In this document: positions 22,709 to 34,474 of the stretch, piece by piece
How the letters are laid out: the number at the start of each line of letters is the position of its first letter
Position numbering within the stretch: position 1 is the stretch's first letter
Assembly: GCA_028753945.1 (NCBI GenBank)
Contig: JAPNXP010000001.1
Coordinates: 2,904,501 to 2,968,500, forward strand
DNA: 64,000 nucleotides
Direction: 5' to 3'
DNA from: Hexactinellida sp. DTS-2022
Taxonomy: Eukaryota; Porifera; Hexactinellida
Position numbers and translations under genes: made by a program
The notes under the pieces: model-generated
Told to the model about the DNA's origin: nothing
The model's database searches: none
The model's input: only the letters and a program-made list of their open reading frames with translations

Positions 22709-23266
22709 CTGCGTACCATTAACCTGTTTGGCGTACTATAAACCTGTTTGGCGTAACGATAAACTGTTTGGCGTACCATTAAACAGTTTGGCGTACGATT
22801 AACCTGTTTAGTTTACCATTAACCTGTAGGCGTGCCATTAACCTGTTTGGCAGACCATTAAACTGTTCGGCGTACCATTAACCTCTTCGGTGTAACATTA
22901 ACTTGTTGGCGTGCAATCTACCTTTTCGGCGTACAAATTAACCTGATTGGTGTACCATTAACCTGTTTGGTGTACCATTAACCATTTCGGTTATACCAAT
23001 AACCTCTTCGGTGTACCATTAACCTGTTCGGCGTATCATTAACCTTTTTGGAGTGCCATTAACCTGTTGGCGTACCATTAAACTCTTCGGTGTACCATTA
23101 ACCTGTTGGCGTACCATTAATCTCTTCGGTGTACCATTAACCTCTTCGGTATACCATTAACCTTTTGGTGAACCATTAACCTGTTTGACGTACCATTAAC
23201 CTTTTCGGCGTACCATTAACCTCTTCGGTACGTATACCATTAACCTCTTTGGTATACCATTGATAT
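22709..23266. repeat. 20-bp minisatellite, about 27 copies
   Basis: Diverged head-to-tail copies of GTACCATTAACCTGTTCGGC with a sister form ending CCTCTTCGGT. Units differ by single substitutions and 1-2 bp gaps, so the array is old and not coding. It abuts the left end of the large element at 23.28 kb. Confidence 0.95.
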
Positions 23267-23639
23267 TGTGAATTCGGGTTCAGAGTAAAATTTCCGATAA
23301 TTTGATATATCACATGGCCATATTTGGAACAATTTTCCATAGCAACGCTCGAATATGTCAGGAATGTGTCAAAAATTCAATTCTCCAATTGTGTGCTTAC
23401 CCAATCGAGTGACCCCTCTTTCGACTCCACTAAACTACCTAAGTATAATTATACACATCCGACACTATAAAATGTGATTTGAGAAAATTATTATGTTTTA
23501 TTGACTATTAATCGTATTTTCATGAATTTATTCATATTTGAAGCTAGCAGTCGTTAGAGCGATGTCTAAAAGTTTCAAACTCTTTAGCCCTTGCGGACTT
23601 GCTAGTTTCCCGAGTTTCCCATAGTCAAATAATACAAAC

Positions 23640-26600
23640 TGGGAACTTTGTGTCGTATGTCAGAAGCAGACATCAGAGTCCCTTACTTCTCCTACTCTCT
23701 CAAGACGGCACGACATTGGAAGAGGGTACAAACCTTTGCTGAAAATTTAGTAAAGTTTAATGAATTGGGTAAATTACCAAAAAGTTTGCAGTTAAACAGA
23801 ATAGATGAAGGACAAGGTATTGAAACAGCTCTAATTTGACAATGACGCCAAGTGGCATCATACTTGTTTCCTGATTTATAATAAAACAATGGTGCAAAGA
23901 GCAGAGAAGAGGAAGGAAGAAACCCTTATATATATCACGAGTGATGAACTTCCTCCCAAACGTAATAGATTGCGTTCTTTCAGTACAGGCGCATTTCCTA
24001 GTGAGGCATCTTGTTTCTTCTGTGGACAATCAGCTGGTACAGACATTCTTCACCAGGCATCAATCAGATTGACCACCGTGTACGGGAGAGTGCTGAACTT
24101 GTTGAGGACAATCTGCTCTTAGCCACACTTAACATAGGAGACATGGTAGCCTTGGATGCCAAATACCATACCAAGTGCTTATTGGCTCTTTACAATCGTG
24201 CAAGGCAGGTTAGGAAAAATGAACACCAACTTACAGATACTGAACATCAAATATCTTGATTGCATTTGCAGAACTTGTCATGTACATAGAGGAAACTCGT
24301 TTTGAAGCAAGTACTGCACCAGTTTTCAAACTTGCTGATCTTCACAACTCTACATGTCTAGGATGGAACAGTTTGGAGTAGTGGGTAACAGGGTGAACAT
24401 AACTCGACTGAAACAAAGACTGTTGGCCCAAATTCCTGATTTGCGAGCTCACATTAAAGGGAGAGATGTATTGCTGGGTTTTGAGGAAGATATTGGTGCT
24501 GCAATAGGAAGAGTATGTGCCCAGGACATTGACAGTGATGCTGTTCACCTTGCGCGTGCTGCACAAATTATACGTCGACACATGTTTGAAGTTACAAAAC
24601 ACTTCAATGGTACATTTGAAGGAAAATGTCGGGAAAAATCTGTGCCAAGCTTGTTACTTGCACTATTGAATATGTTGCTGGAAGGCCCTAGTATCAAATA
24701 CCAAATTCACGACTGTTCAACATCCGCAGCACTTTCAATTGCTCAGATTATAAAATATAGCTGTGCCAAGCACATGCGCACACAGACCAACAAAAGCTCA
24801 GTGAGACATAGCACTTCTCTAGAAACACCAGTTCCTATCTACATTGGACTAATGTTGCATGCACAAACTCGGAAGAAGGAAGTGGTGGACAGGATGTTCA
24901 GTCTAGGAATCAGTATCTCTTATAACCGTATGCTACGCCTTTCAGAGGAGATAGGAAACACTCTTTGTCAACACTTTCACATGGAACAAGTTGTTTGCGG
25001 AGTAGGGTATTCACAACGGCTGCTGTGGATAATATCGAGCACAACCCCAGTGCTACCACAGCCAAGAATTCATTCCATGGAACTGGAATCTCGTTGCAGC
25101 AGCATCCCACTTCTGTTGATGCAGGATTGCGTCGTGAAATTACTATTATTGGCAGTAATGATGGCTCAAAGAAAGTTGGTCCTCTACCATATATCTATAC
25201 TACTGTACCACCGGTTGCATCAAGTGTTAAACACTCACCTGTACCTACTATCAGTCTTACCTACTTGAATCGGAATGACTTCAAGAAGTACGCTGAGGGA
25301 GACTACAGGGTGGCCCCCCCTAGAATAACATTGTTGTACTGTGTGACCCCCCCCTAAATCCCCCTGGTCCCCCCTGAGCTCCCCTACCTGAAAATCCTGG
25401 CGCCGCCTCTGCATGCAAGGTACCAGGATCCAGGAGACCGAATCATAACACGTACTGCCTTACTTCCACTATTCCAGGAAAGTGCTCATACAGTAGCAAT
25501 AATTAAATATTCAATGGATGTCGTCAAGAGTGCTGTTGAACATTTAAATCCTGGACAAACTCCAGTTCTGACTTTTGACCAGCCACTCTATGCTTTAGCT
25601 AAACAGATCCAGTGGAAGTGGCCCAATAAGTATGGAGAAAATCTATTTGTAGTAATACTTGATGGACTGCACATCGAAATGGCAGCTCTGAAGACCATTG
25701 GTGACTGGCTACAAGGAAGTGGATGGACGCATGCGGTAGTGCAAGCTAATATTACAACAGTTGGAAAAGCTGATTCTCTATGCCGAGCAACGCACGTTAT
25801 GCTTACAAGAAAGGCACATCAAATTACTGTTGTTGCTTTGTACATTCTGCAACATCATGCATATGACCAATACAGTCTTACTAGTGCACAAAAAGGTCAG
25901 ACTCCTGTGAATTTTGAGGTTTGGTGTAATATGAGAAAACAATGTTGCCCTCAGTTTCATTACTGGACGACAGTTATGCAGCTAGAAGTTTGCATTCTCA
26001 CTTATGTTCGTTCACTAAGGGAGGCACATTTTCTTATGTATCTTGATGCCCTCACAGAACTCGTACCCTGGTTTTATGCATTAGACCACACTAACTATGC
26101 CCGCTGGATTCCAGTACATCTGAAAGATATGACTGAATTACCCAAAAATCACCCAGATGTTTTTAGGGAATTCAATTCTGGTCACTTTACAGTGCAAAAT
26201 ACTAAGCGAGTGTTCTCAGCCATCCCCATTGATCAAGCGAATGAACACAACAACGCTTGTGTCAAAGGTGATGGAGGTGCAGTTGGTCTCTTAGATGACC
26301 CTGGTGCCCTGCGGAGTTGGATGGTTGATGGGCCAGAGATTGCAAGATTGATAGAGGAATTTGAAAATACAAACCTGCACTGGAGCAAAGGAGTAGACAC
26401 ACATCACCATGACCAAACAGAAAGTGTACAGATATCTTTACAAAAGATGTTCGCTCTCTCGTGACTATCTTGGAAGATATGGGAAACCCATTTATGGAGG
26501 AAAGCCAAGACTTGCTTGTACTTGATACCAAGGATATTGTTGGGCCTGAAGCAGTGAAGACTGTCCTTTCTGCAAAGAAGATAGGCCAGGAGCAGTTTGA

Positions 26601-28158
26601 TGAATTCACAAAGGAATGTCTCATAGAGAGGACCAAGTCTATACATGATATAATACGTCGTAACAAGCTACCACTATTTGGCACCTCTGTTGCAGAGTAC
26701 ACAAAGGAAAACTACAACTGAACAACCTGAAGAATAATGTAGAACTCTTCTCGCGATTATATATCGGCTATCAGAATCGTGATGGAAATCTAGCTGAATT
26801 CTTTCGACATGAAAATCAATCATGTCCTCCATCACTCTCCGATATACGTAGGAAGACTCCACATAGGTACAAAAAGTGATCTCCTGGTGTGTTTGGAGGA
26901 CCTTTCCGAAGCACAATCTGAAGCACCAAGTGTCACCATTGTAGTCCTTGATGGCGCTGCTATCATTCAGATGCTGAAACCAGGTGCTGCCAAGACATTT
27001 GAGGAATATGCCAATCAAGTGTTTCTCCCATATATCTCAGGACAAATCAACACCATTCACGGGTAGATCTAATATGGGACAGCTATGTCGTTGGCAATTT
27101 GAAAGCAACAGCCAGGGAAAAACGAGGAAAGGGGGTGCGCCGACGTGTTGTTGAGTCAGCACCTTTACCAGGCAACTGGCATAACTTCCTGTTTGTGGAC
27201 CTTAACTAAAAGGAGCTCTTCAGCTACCTCTCGAAAACGCTCATACGGTCATTTGCTCATGAAGGGAAAGAACTTGTTGTGACTGATGGAGATCAGGTTC
27301 TTTGTGTACCCCCACAGCAAAACACACTCACTTGCTCCTTGTAGTCATGAAGAAGCAGACAGTCGCATCATGTTGCATGTAGCACATGCTGTACAACATG
27401 GCCATCACCAGGCACTTGTTCGTACTGTTGACACTGATTTGGTGGTGTTGGCTGTAGTGATAGCTGAGACACTGCCGGTAGAAGGTACATTTTGGATAGC
27501 ATTTGGAACAGGAAAGAGTTTCCGATACTTGGCAATCCACCAAATAGTTGCCTGTCTGAGGCCTGATTAGTCACGCGCCATTTCGATGTTTCATGCACTT
27601 ACTGGATGTGATACTGTATCAGACTTTGTTGGACATGGAAAGAAAAGTGCATGGGGTACCTGGAACTACTTCCCAGAACTTACAAATGCACTGCTGAACC
27701 TATCACAATCACCAACTGAGATACCAGAACATTGTATGCAGACCATTGAGAGGTTTGTCATCCTTCTATATGACCGAACAAGCACCTGCACTGATGTAAA
27801 CAGAGCCAGAAAAAAACTTTTTGCGAAGACATCTTCTTTACAAAGACTTCCGCCAACATATGCTGCTCTGGAGCAGCATGTCAAGAGAGCTGTTTATCAG
27901 GGTGGTCATGTCTGGGGTCAAGCTAAAGCTACTATCCCACAACCTGTACATCCTTCTCCAAACAGCTGGGGTTGGTTCAAGACTGACGAAGAACTATACG
28001 AACCACTTTGGACTACACTTCCGGAAGCATCCAAAATCTGCTATGAGTTGATTTGTTGTAAATGCCAGAAAGGATGTCGTAATCGGTGTAAATGTAAAAA
28101 GGCTTCACTGCAATGCACAGCTCTATGCCTGTGTGAAGGAGAATTTCCCATCAACTGA
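23640..28158 (+). pseudogene. Broken multi-domain element protein (Cys-pair N-term, PIN-like region, CXC tail)
   Basis: I recognise this as an unnamed protein type recurring in invertebrate genomes. In order it has CFFCGQSAGTD...LHQAS (about 23.99-24.06 kb), AKYHTKCLLALYNRAR (24.16 kb), RDVLLGFEEDIGAA and AVHLARAAQIIR (24.46-24.6 kb), and TTAAVDNIEHNPS with FHGTGIS (25.0-25.1 kb). Next come LTFDQPLYALAKQIQWKWP (25.57 kb), LVPWFYALDHTNYARWIPVH (26.06 kb), IDQANEHNNACVKGDGGAVGL (26.23 kb), REKRGKGVRRRV (27.12 kb), HEEADSRIM with VDTDLVVLAV (27.35-27.45 kb) and FHALTGCDTVSDF.GHGKKSAW (27.6 kb). A Cys array CCKCQKGCRNRCKC..C.ALCLC closes it. Acidic spacing in the EEAD/DTD/GCD blocks resembles PIN/FEN nucleases (inference). 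At least five frameshifts, stops including TAG at 27568, and an insertion at 25.3 kb break it. Confidence 0.8.
25303..25414. mobile_element. hAT-type MITE fragment inside the element ORF
   Basis: A G/C-run segment (GTGGCCCCCCCTAG ... CCTGGCGCCGCCTCTG) interrupts the frame between ...KKYAEGDY and the downstream ...DRIITRTALLP part. Its right end in complement, CAGAGGCGGCGCCAGGATTT, is a common hAT MITE end, seen also at 42798 and, inverted, at 63772. No duplication, so one end is probably deleted together with some coding sequence. Confidence 0.6.
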
Positions 28159-28592
28159 ATCAAGAAGTATTTAGGCACAAATGTAAAATAGATATAATAT
28201 ATTAGGGCTATTATTTTATTAACTGTTTTGGTTAGTTATTGTGAATTAGCTACTGAAAAATCCTATCCAGTTATTAAAAGGAATTCTCTAAATTCGATAT
28301 TTATGGTAAATCACGGTAAATCTCGAATAATTTTTCAAATCACATCAACAATATAAAAACTTATAACATAATTTGAACAAGTTTAGATCGGGGGACAAGT
28401 CCGGCGAACACTATGGGACGTGGTGACTTTTGGGAGCTGTCATAACTGATTTAGGCACTCTTTCAATTGCTTCAATATCCAAAAATGTTCGCACTATATT
28501 AAAGTACATGTGTACAAATTTTGGTGCTTTTATCAAAAAATGAACAATCTTGTGAAATTTTTAGGCTATGATGCTGGACTATTAGGGCCCCT

Positions 28593-28965
28593 CTTTGGTT
28601 TATTTTTTAATATTTAAAATATTTGAGTTTATTTCGTTTTATTAGTTATAATCCTCGGGTGGATAATACAGGAAAATTTGGCTTATTCTGAGCACAAATG
28701 AACTCGGTAGGGCTAACTGAAATTAGTAAATGTCTGTTATATGGCCAAATTCAGAGTACTTTAGATTACGGCCGCACTATGCTCGTCAGATAATTTGAGA
28801 TTGGAATGTTTTTAGATAGAACCCTATGATGTATAGCTATATTGAAAATTTCAGGTGAATCTGAAATCAAGTTTTCCTGTCGTGACCATTCTAAGTTCCA
28901 AGAATGTGAAGGACATGATGAACGGTGACATTTTCAAATGGGATAAAAAGTTTGTGGGCTCGCAC
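28593..28965. other. Non-coding spacer
   Basis: AT-rich, no gene or repeat that I can support. Confidence 0.45.
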
Positions 28966-29794
28966 CATAGGCGCCGAACCCGGGGGGACAGTGGGGGCCC
29001 GAGACCCCCCTCGTGTCAAACCCGGGGGGGCGAGGTGGGGCTCTTGAGAGGTGGGCCAGGGGGTGGAGGGTTTTGTCCAAAGGACCTGACGTTCAGGGTG
29101 ACCAAATGTCCTATTTTTAGAAGGACAGTCCTCAGGCAGTCATGCTAACTGCTTTCTTACACTGTGTCCTTTTGTATCTTAAAAAAAATTGTTTACAGTC
29201 TGTTCAGTCTAATAATCCACTCCTCTACCTGTCTAAATAACTTTGTTGTTCAACCATACTCAGAATTATTAAAGTATACTAGCCCATTTCCATGTACAAA
29301 AGCCTTTATTCTCAAATGTTCTACTATACTGGGTTTCTCAACCTGCGATCTCTTTAATTTTAAACGTGTCCTTCTTTTAAAGTATTCATCTGATTACCCT
29401 GCTGGAGGAGCACCTAACTTTGACAATTAACCTAAAACTCCTTGGAAAACTTTAAGGAATTTTAGATAAACAAATTGGCAAATTCCCCATTTTGTGAACC
29501 TTTTAAATTCAAAACTTGCGTATGCTGATTTGTTAATATGTATATCATTTATTATTTTATGAATTTTTCAGCGTTTATATCTCACAGTATTTAGCATTTA
29601 TAGCTGTATCCTATGAATGATCAATACTTTTGGAAAATCAATGATGTTCCCGGTTATTATTTGAAGAAAAACAGTACATAATTTTGGTCTTAGCATCGAT
29701 TATGCATTGTTGTTATTAAAACTTCTATAAAGTTTTATTAAAGGTTTCGACCCTCCCCTCAGTTTTTGACTTTTTTAAAAGTTCGGCGCCCCTG
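28966..29794. mobile_element. hAT-type non-autonomous element, 829 bp
   Basis: Ends CATAGGCGCCGAAC and, in complement, CCAGGGGCGCCGAAC. Flanks GCTCGCAC (28958-28965) and GCTCCCAC (29795-29802) match at 7 of 8 bases. G-rich near the left end, AT-rich in the middle, no coding frame of note. Confidence 0.75.
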
Positions 29795-30123
29795 GCTCCC
29801 ACTACCATAATTTGCTTTCAATTTCGTTGTTATTCATACAAAAGTATATTTGCATATCTACTTAGGTTGTAAACCAAAAATTTCAACATTCCAAAAATAA
29901 ACTTCGGAGTTTAGTCATTTGTAGTCAGATTTGGACTGCAAGGTGCCTAGTCTGACTTCAATGGGCTGTAACTCTGAAAGTTTGAATTGTAAAGTTTAGT
30001 TCAATATCATTCCCAAATTATACATACATTCATTAGTATACACTTGGTTTCAAACAATTTGGAAATAAACTGTGAACCCTATACCATTTAAACTTTTCAG
30101 ACCTTTCAACTCATTGGGTGGTC
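29795..30123. other. Non-coding spacer
   Basis: Contains TTGGTTTCAAACAATTTGGA near 30050, also found in the inverted repeat at 31.9-32.3 kb. Otherwise nothing. Confidence 0.45.
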
Positions 30124-31115
30124 CATGGCCTACTATAATACGGCTATACATGCTGCCGAATCATAGTAGGAAATAAGAGTCCATTGATAAATAGGTTATT
30201 TATATTTATCTCCATAACTAGTAATGATAGACGTCATAAATGTACTATAACTATATAAGAACTTGGTATCAAGGTATACATAGCATCCTTCAGAATTGTG
30301 CTATGTCATCATATGATGACGTAATCGATATTTTGGGTGCGAAATATCGTGTTTTTATAACCTGCTTTTACCATAGTTAAACTCGTTATAAATGTTCAAG
30401 ATTGGAACATGATGATGCCCATAACTAGTTGAATAAAATATATCGAAATTATAAATGGAATGTTCACACATTCCTCGGTTGCCAGGGAAATGTATATTTC
30501 CTAAAATGAGTCATAACTCAAAAACTATCGATTTTATGAAAACTGGGCTAGTTCTGATCTATCCGGAATAGGTAACTTACTATTCATTGATAATACATAA
30601 ATTATGCTTAACTTCATTAACCTTTGAGATAATGAGATAATTAGCTTAGAAAAAACAAATAATTTTTCTAAGCTAATTATCTCATTATCTCTAGCCCAGT
30701 TTTCATAAAATCGATAGTTTTTGAGTTATGACTCATTTAGGAAATATACATTTCCCTGGCAACCGAGGAATGTGTCAACATTCCATTTATAATTTCTATA
30801 TATTTATTCAACTAGTTATGGGCATCATGATGTTCCAATCTTGAACATTTATAACGAGTTTAACTATGGTAAAAGCAGGTTATAAAACACGATATTTCGC
30901 ACCCAAAATATCGATTACGTCATCATATGGTGACATAGCACAATTCTGAAGGATGCTATGTATACCTTGATACCAAGTTCTTATATAGTTATAGTACATT
31001 TATGACGTCTATCATTACTAGTTATGAAGATAAATATAAATAACCTATTTATCAATGGACTCTTATTTCCTACTATGATTCGGTAGCATGTATAGCCGTA
31101 TTATAGTAGGCCATG
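30124..31115. mobile_element. P-derived fold-back element, 0.99 kb, with 7-bp duplication
   Basis: Opens CATGGCCTACTATAATACGG and closes with the complement. It is flanked by GGTGGTC on both sides (30117-30123 and 31116-31122). Arms are near-perfect inverted copies (CATGCTGCCGAATCATAGTAG, GACATTCCTCGG-type block, AAACTCGTTATAAATG), but the right arm lacks about 100 bp next to the centre that the left arm has (GGAATAGGTAACTTACTATT region). It shares internal blocks with the 13.7-kb fold-back. No coding capacity. Confidence 0.9.
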
Positions 31116-31164
31116 GGTGGTCCTACCACTTTTCTATTTTGAATCTCAGACAAGCGTTGACCAA

Positions 31165-31622
31165 CAGGGGCGGAGCTAGGTATTTTCACCAGGGGGCGCA
31201 TAGGGGGTCGCAGATTATTTTCAGGGGATTGCAATAAAAATTAAGGGAAATAAAAAATGCGTTAGTTTATTCTATCTCATGATTTAAAACTTCTGTTGAT
31301 TTTATGATTAAAAAAATAGCATTTTGTGTTGTTATTAGTTGTTATTAATAGTGTGCACTTATAGTATAAAACTATAGTAGAACCCTACTATAACGTTTTA
31401 TAAGAAGAAGCGCACTACAAAAGTGTATATTAGCATATGAAACTTTACTACTATTATTTGTGATTCATTATTAACAAAGTTTTTTCTAATCCAAAATACA
31501 TAGAAGTGAAAACACAAATTTTCACATTACTATTGCTTAAATCCTGCGCCCCTGTAGGGGGCGCAGGATTTTGATCAGGGGGCGCAACTGCGCCCCCTGC
31601 GCTCCCTCTAAAGCCGCCACTG
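31165..31622. mobile_element. hAT MITE, 458 bp
   Basis: Ends CAGGGGCGGAGCTAGG and, in complement, CAGTGGCGGC. Perfect 8-bp duplication TTGACCAA at 31157-31164 and 31623-31630. GGGGGCGCA blocks sit inside both ends. Confidence 0.92.
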
Positions 31623-31939
31623 TTGACCAATATATAAAATTTGAGAGCAAAATGATCGCAACGCCCGACTTCCTATCTGTCGATAATACATTCTATGACC
31701 CTAACTCACGCCGTTTTCAAAATGACCATATATGGGCATTGGAATGTGCCACTTTTTGAAGATTTAGCAAATTTATAACTCATGAAATATTGACTCAAGA
31801 GCTTAGCACTACATTTCCAATCACATCCATGTACTAATGCAAGCCCATTGGAAGAGCAATTGTAACCATTTTCGAAAAGATTCTTATCCTATAAATTCAC
31901 TGGATTACGCTCATAATAATGTGAAAAGTAAATCAAAAA

Positions 31940-32280
31940 TAAATTTACTTTTGGTTCAACTATTGCAAATTTGGTCCAAATTGCTTGAAACCAGGTCTAA
32001 ACTAATGAGGAGATATGTAATTCGGGGTATTTTTCAAACTAACATATACCACGCTAACTTTCAGAATTCTATATCTTTAAAGTTCGACTTGGATCGCATA
32101 TTTACATAATCAGTCCAATAATGCAAAAATTGGCATTCGAAATGTGACTTCAAAGGTTTGTATGCTGGACGTTAGTTTGAAAAATCTTCCCTAATTACAT
32201 ATGTCCTCATTAGTTTAGACTTGGTTTCAAACAATTTGGACCAAATTTGAGAAAATCTGAACCAAAAGTTAATTTATTTT
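31940..32280. repeat. Inverted repeat, arms about 110 bp
   Basis: The left arm (about 31943-32053: TTACTTTTGGTTCA, AAATTTGGTCCAAATTG, TGAAACCAGGTCTAAACTAATGAGG) returns in complement at about 32160-32275. The loop is about 100 bp. Probably a diverged MITE; no ends or duplication defined. Confidence 0.7.
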
Positions 32281-32829
32281 AATTGAAAATTGACCTTTTC
32301 ATGATGATACACACGTTCCTCGACGCTAAGCTGGTAGTATCACGAAAGTAGTTCTCAGATTAACTTGAAATTTTCAAAGTCTCTATATTTCACTGGGTAA
32401 TACACGAAAACAGTCTAATCTCAATTACCAAATTAACCAAGGAGGGGCCTTAGTGATTCCAAGAACATTTTCTGAATTGAACTAAATCTAAGAAAATTTC
32501 TTATAATCCGTAGAGAATATAGAGTTTTAGAATTATATAAATATTTTTTATTTACCAATCTTTGGAAAAATTGTAAGAAGTTTGGTGAATAAGTCCCCAG
32601 GACTAATCTGTATTGAGGAATATATAGGGTTTGGAATTTTATCTATGGTGTGATTTAGTAAGTTGAGTAATGGGGGAGGGGGGCGATATTTCATTTTTGG
32701 CACCAGTTCTTGTCTGGAAAGTCTAGACAAATTTTTTAAGCAATTTAGGCAAAAGTTTCAATTTAGCATCAACATTATTTACTTTCCTTTTCTTTCCTTT
32801 ATCGTTATATTTTATATTACCTTGTAGAG
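32281..32829. other. Upstream region of the ESRP exon
   Basis: Non-coding. Its last 65 bp are pyrimidine-rich (TTTCCTTTTCTTTCCTTTATCG) and run into TTGTAG, discussed as a splice acceptor. Confidence 0.5.
32765..32827 (+). promoter_or_regulatory. Probable 3' splice acceptor before the ESRP start codon
   Basis: A polypyrimidine tract ends in ACCTTGTAG, followed after two bases by the ATG at 32830. This suggests an upstream 5' untranslated exon or a trans-spliced leader. It is sequence-only evidence; a promoter directly upstream would be the alternative. Confidence 0.55.
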
Positions 32830-33441
32830 ATGTCCTTTGACTACTTAATAGGTTTAGTTTTTAACAGTTCTAATAGTTTAAATAATTCTGATAACGTTGA
32901 TTCTCAAGATTCTTGCGAGATTGTTTCAATCGCATGGTCCCTTATTGATCTAAATAGTCATAAAATATTATGCCTTGATCAATCCTCTATTTGTCCGCTC
33001 AATTTTGAAGATAATGGGAATCATGTTAGTTCTGCTCCCCCTTTAGAGGATTTTATCCTTGAGTTTGAATCCAAGAATGCTATTCTTATTGGTAACCTTG
33101 AACAGGCCTGTATTGTTACTGATGGTCCTATTTCTTTACGACAAACTTTACATACTGAAGCATTAAGAAAGAAAATTACTTTACATAAGCTCTTTTTTTC
33201 ATACTTTGATTTGCAAAAGGAATTTGCAAGAGCATACAATAAATCTTTTGTTCCTGGTGTTTATACTTTATCTGAAATGCTTCGAAACTTGGCTTTATCT
33301 AATACTGACTATATTTTGCAGAATAATATTGAGGATATTAAAATGTTTTCTAAAGTTATAATTGCTCTACTCCAGATGGGGCACAAGTTTAAAGATCCTC
33401 AACAAATTTCAGCGGTTTATAATGAATATCCATTTCCTCAG
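32830..33441 (+). CDS. ESRP: Epithelial splicing regulator (ESRP/Fusilli), first coding exon
   Basis: 204 codons encode the N-terminal RNase-H-like (exonuclease-fold) domain of ESRP, an RNA-binding protein that controls alternative splicing in epithelia. Family matches include CIVTDGPISLRQTLHTEA.RKK, F.SYFDL.KEFARAY, VYTLSEMLRNLAL and GHKFKDPQQISAVYNEYPFPQ, in the same order and spacing as in vertebrate ESRP1/2. The exon ends after codon 204 in phase 0 at CCTCAG followed by GTAAGT; reading on gives a stop at 33463. The three RRM domains must lie in later exons, none of which I could find in this window. The whole N-terminal domain in one exon is less fragmented than in vertebrates. Only the first part of the gene is described here. 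Confidence 0.85.
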
Positions 33442-33447
33442 GTAAGT
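33442..33447 (+). promoter_or_regulatory. 5' splice donor of the ESRP exon
   Basis: CAG/GTAAGT is a perfect consensus donor exactly where homology to ESRP stops and the frame soon closes. Confidence 0.9.
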
Positions 33448-34470
33448 ATTTTACATTTCCTTTGATGAATATTATTTCCCTTCGGTTTGTTAGATATTTT
33501 GCGATTTTTATGGTACTTCTAATTCGGTTCGGTTATACAATATTTTGGATATATACAATTATTTTTCTTATATAATCTTAAATATTACATCAAATAATAC
33601 ATCAGTTATATTATTTTGTGTGTTTCTTTTAGGAAAAAAGCTATAGTAGGGTCCTACTACAGTTTGTGTTATAAGATTTGCACACTTCTAAAATCGTTTT
33701 GTCTCCTTCCGCCCGCCCGCATAGAGCTGGCTCACTTATACATTGTTGATAAAGGTTTAAAATTTGGACAAGAGATAGAGAATAACTCTATTTGTTCCTC
33801 AAAGCCCGATTCTCAATTTAATCTTTCTTGCTCAGTTATATCGAAACTTGTGTTCTTTCCCAGTGACACTTATAATTTAAATTACAAATTGAAATTTTGG
33901 GATTGTATTCTCCTAAGAATGTTCTATTTATCATATAAAATGAATAGGTTGTAACCAATCCTACATATTATTAAATGTTTACTTAAGGTGTTCCAGTCCG
34001 GTCCACAAAAACACTTATTATTTCGAAATGCATTTATTTGAAGATATATATCATATATGAAGCCCTGTGATTCAATTAAAAAAAGTACTCTTAGTCCCCC
34101 TTGAAAAAATTGAACTTTTCTCCAAAATCCTGAGGATCATGTGAATAATTTTAACCTCGAACGTAGCCAACACTACATAGTGCATAAATGTTATTATATA
34201 ATGTTATATCTAATAGATAGAATGCTTAAATATATTTATAAGTCCAAAGTCCGTCCAAATAATGAGTTATATATAGAAAATCTCCTCCTGCTGTACCCCC
34301 TAATTCTTCTCATATCTCCGAACGAAAATATTTTTGTTCGTATTTCTAGATTTTGATTCATTAGTCCTGCTATCGCACACTCAACAGCTTTGAATAGATA
34401 TCAAAAATAAAGAGAAAATAACACCTGATTGTTGTGCCCTAATATACATGGCTTATATACATACTTCTAG
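33448..34470. other. Presumed ESRP intron, no exon found
   Basis: Open frames at 33616-33954 and 34141-34356 have no known match. A small palindrome-like block CTATAGTAGGGTCCTACTACAG lies near 33640; a related one is near 31370. Confidence 0.45.
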
Positions 34471-34474
34471 TAGT

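Larger units (their letters stand above)
23278..28592 (+). mobile_element. Large DNA element with PIN-like/CXC protein, ends inferred
   Basis: The limits come from comparison with a short relative at 47505-48085. Block A (23278-23480, TTTCCGATAATTTGATATATCAC ... CTAAGTATAATTATACACAT) recurs there directly. Block B (28285-28345, ATTCGATATTTATGGTAAATCACGGT) follows it immediately. Block C (about 28370-28592) precedes A there in inverted orientation. So C plus the outer parts of A and B look like a long terminal inverted repeat of 250-300 bp. Here the left C copy is missing and replaced by the minisatellite. No target duplication can be read. Mobility is inferred from the repeat logic; the superfamily is unknown to me. 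Confidence 0.65.

Noticed and set aside
22709..23266. CRISPR-like regular array
   Set aside because: Units are contiguous without unique spacers, and the context is an animal genome; it is a minisatellite.
24965..25357. Separate gene
   Set aside because: Only a frameshifted continuation (TTAAVDNIEHNPS...FHGTGIS) of the same element protein.
25514..26464. Stand-alone host gene of 316 aa
   Set aside because: It is the middle section of a longer broken element protein that continues in other frames on both sides.
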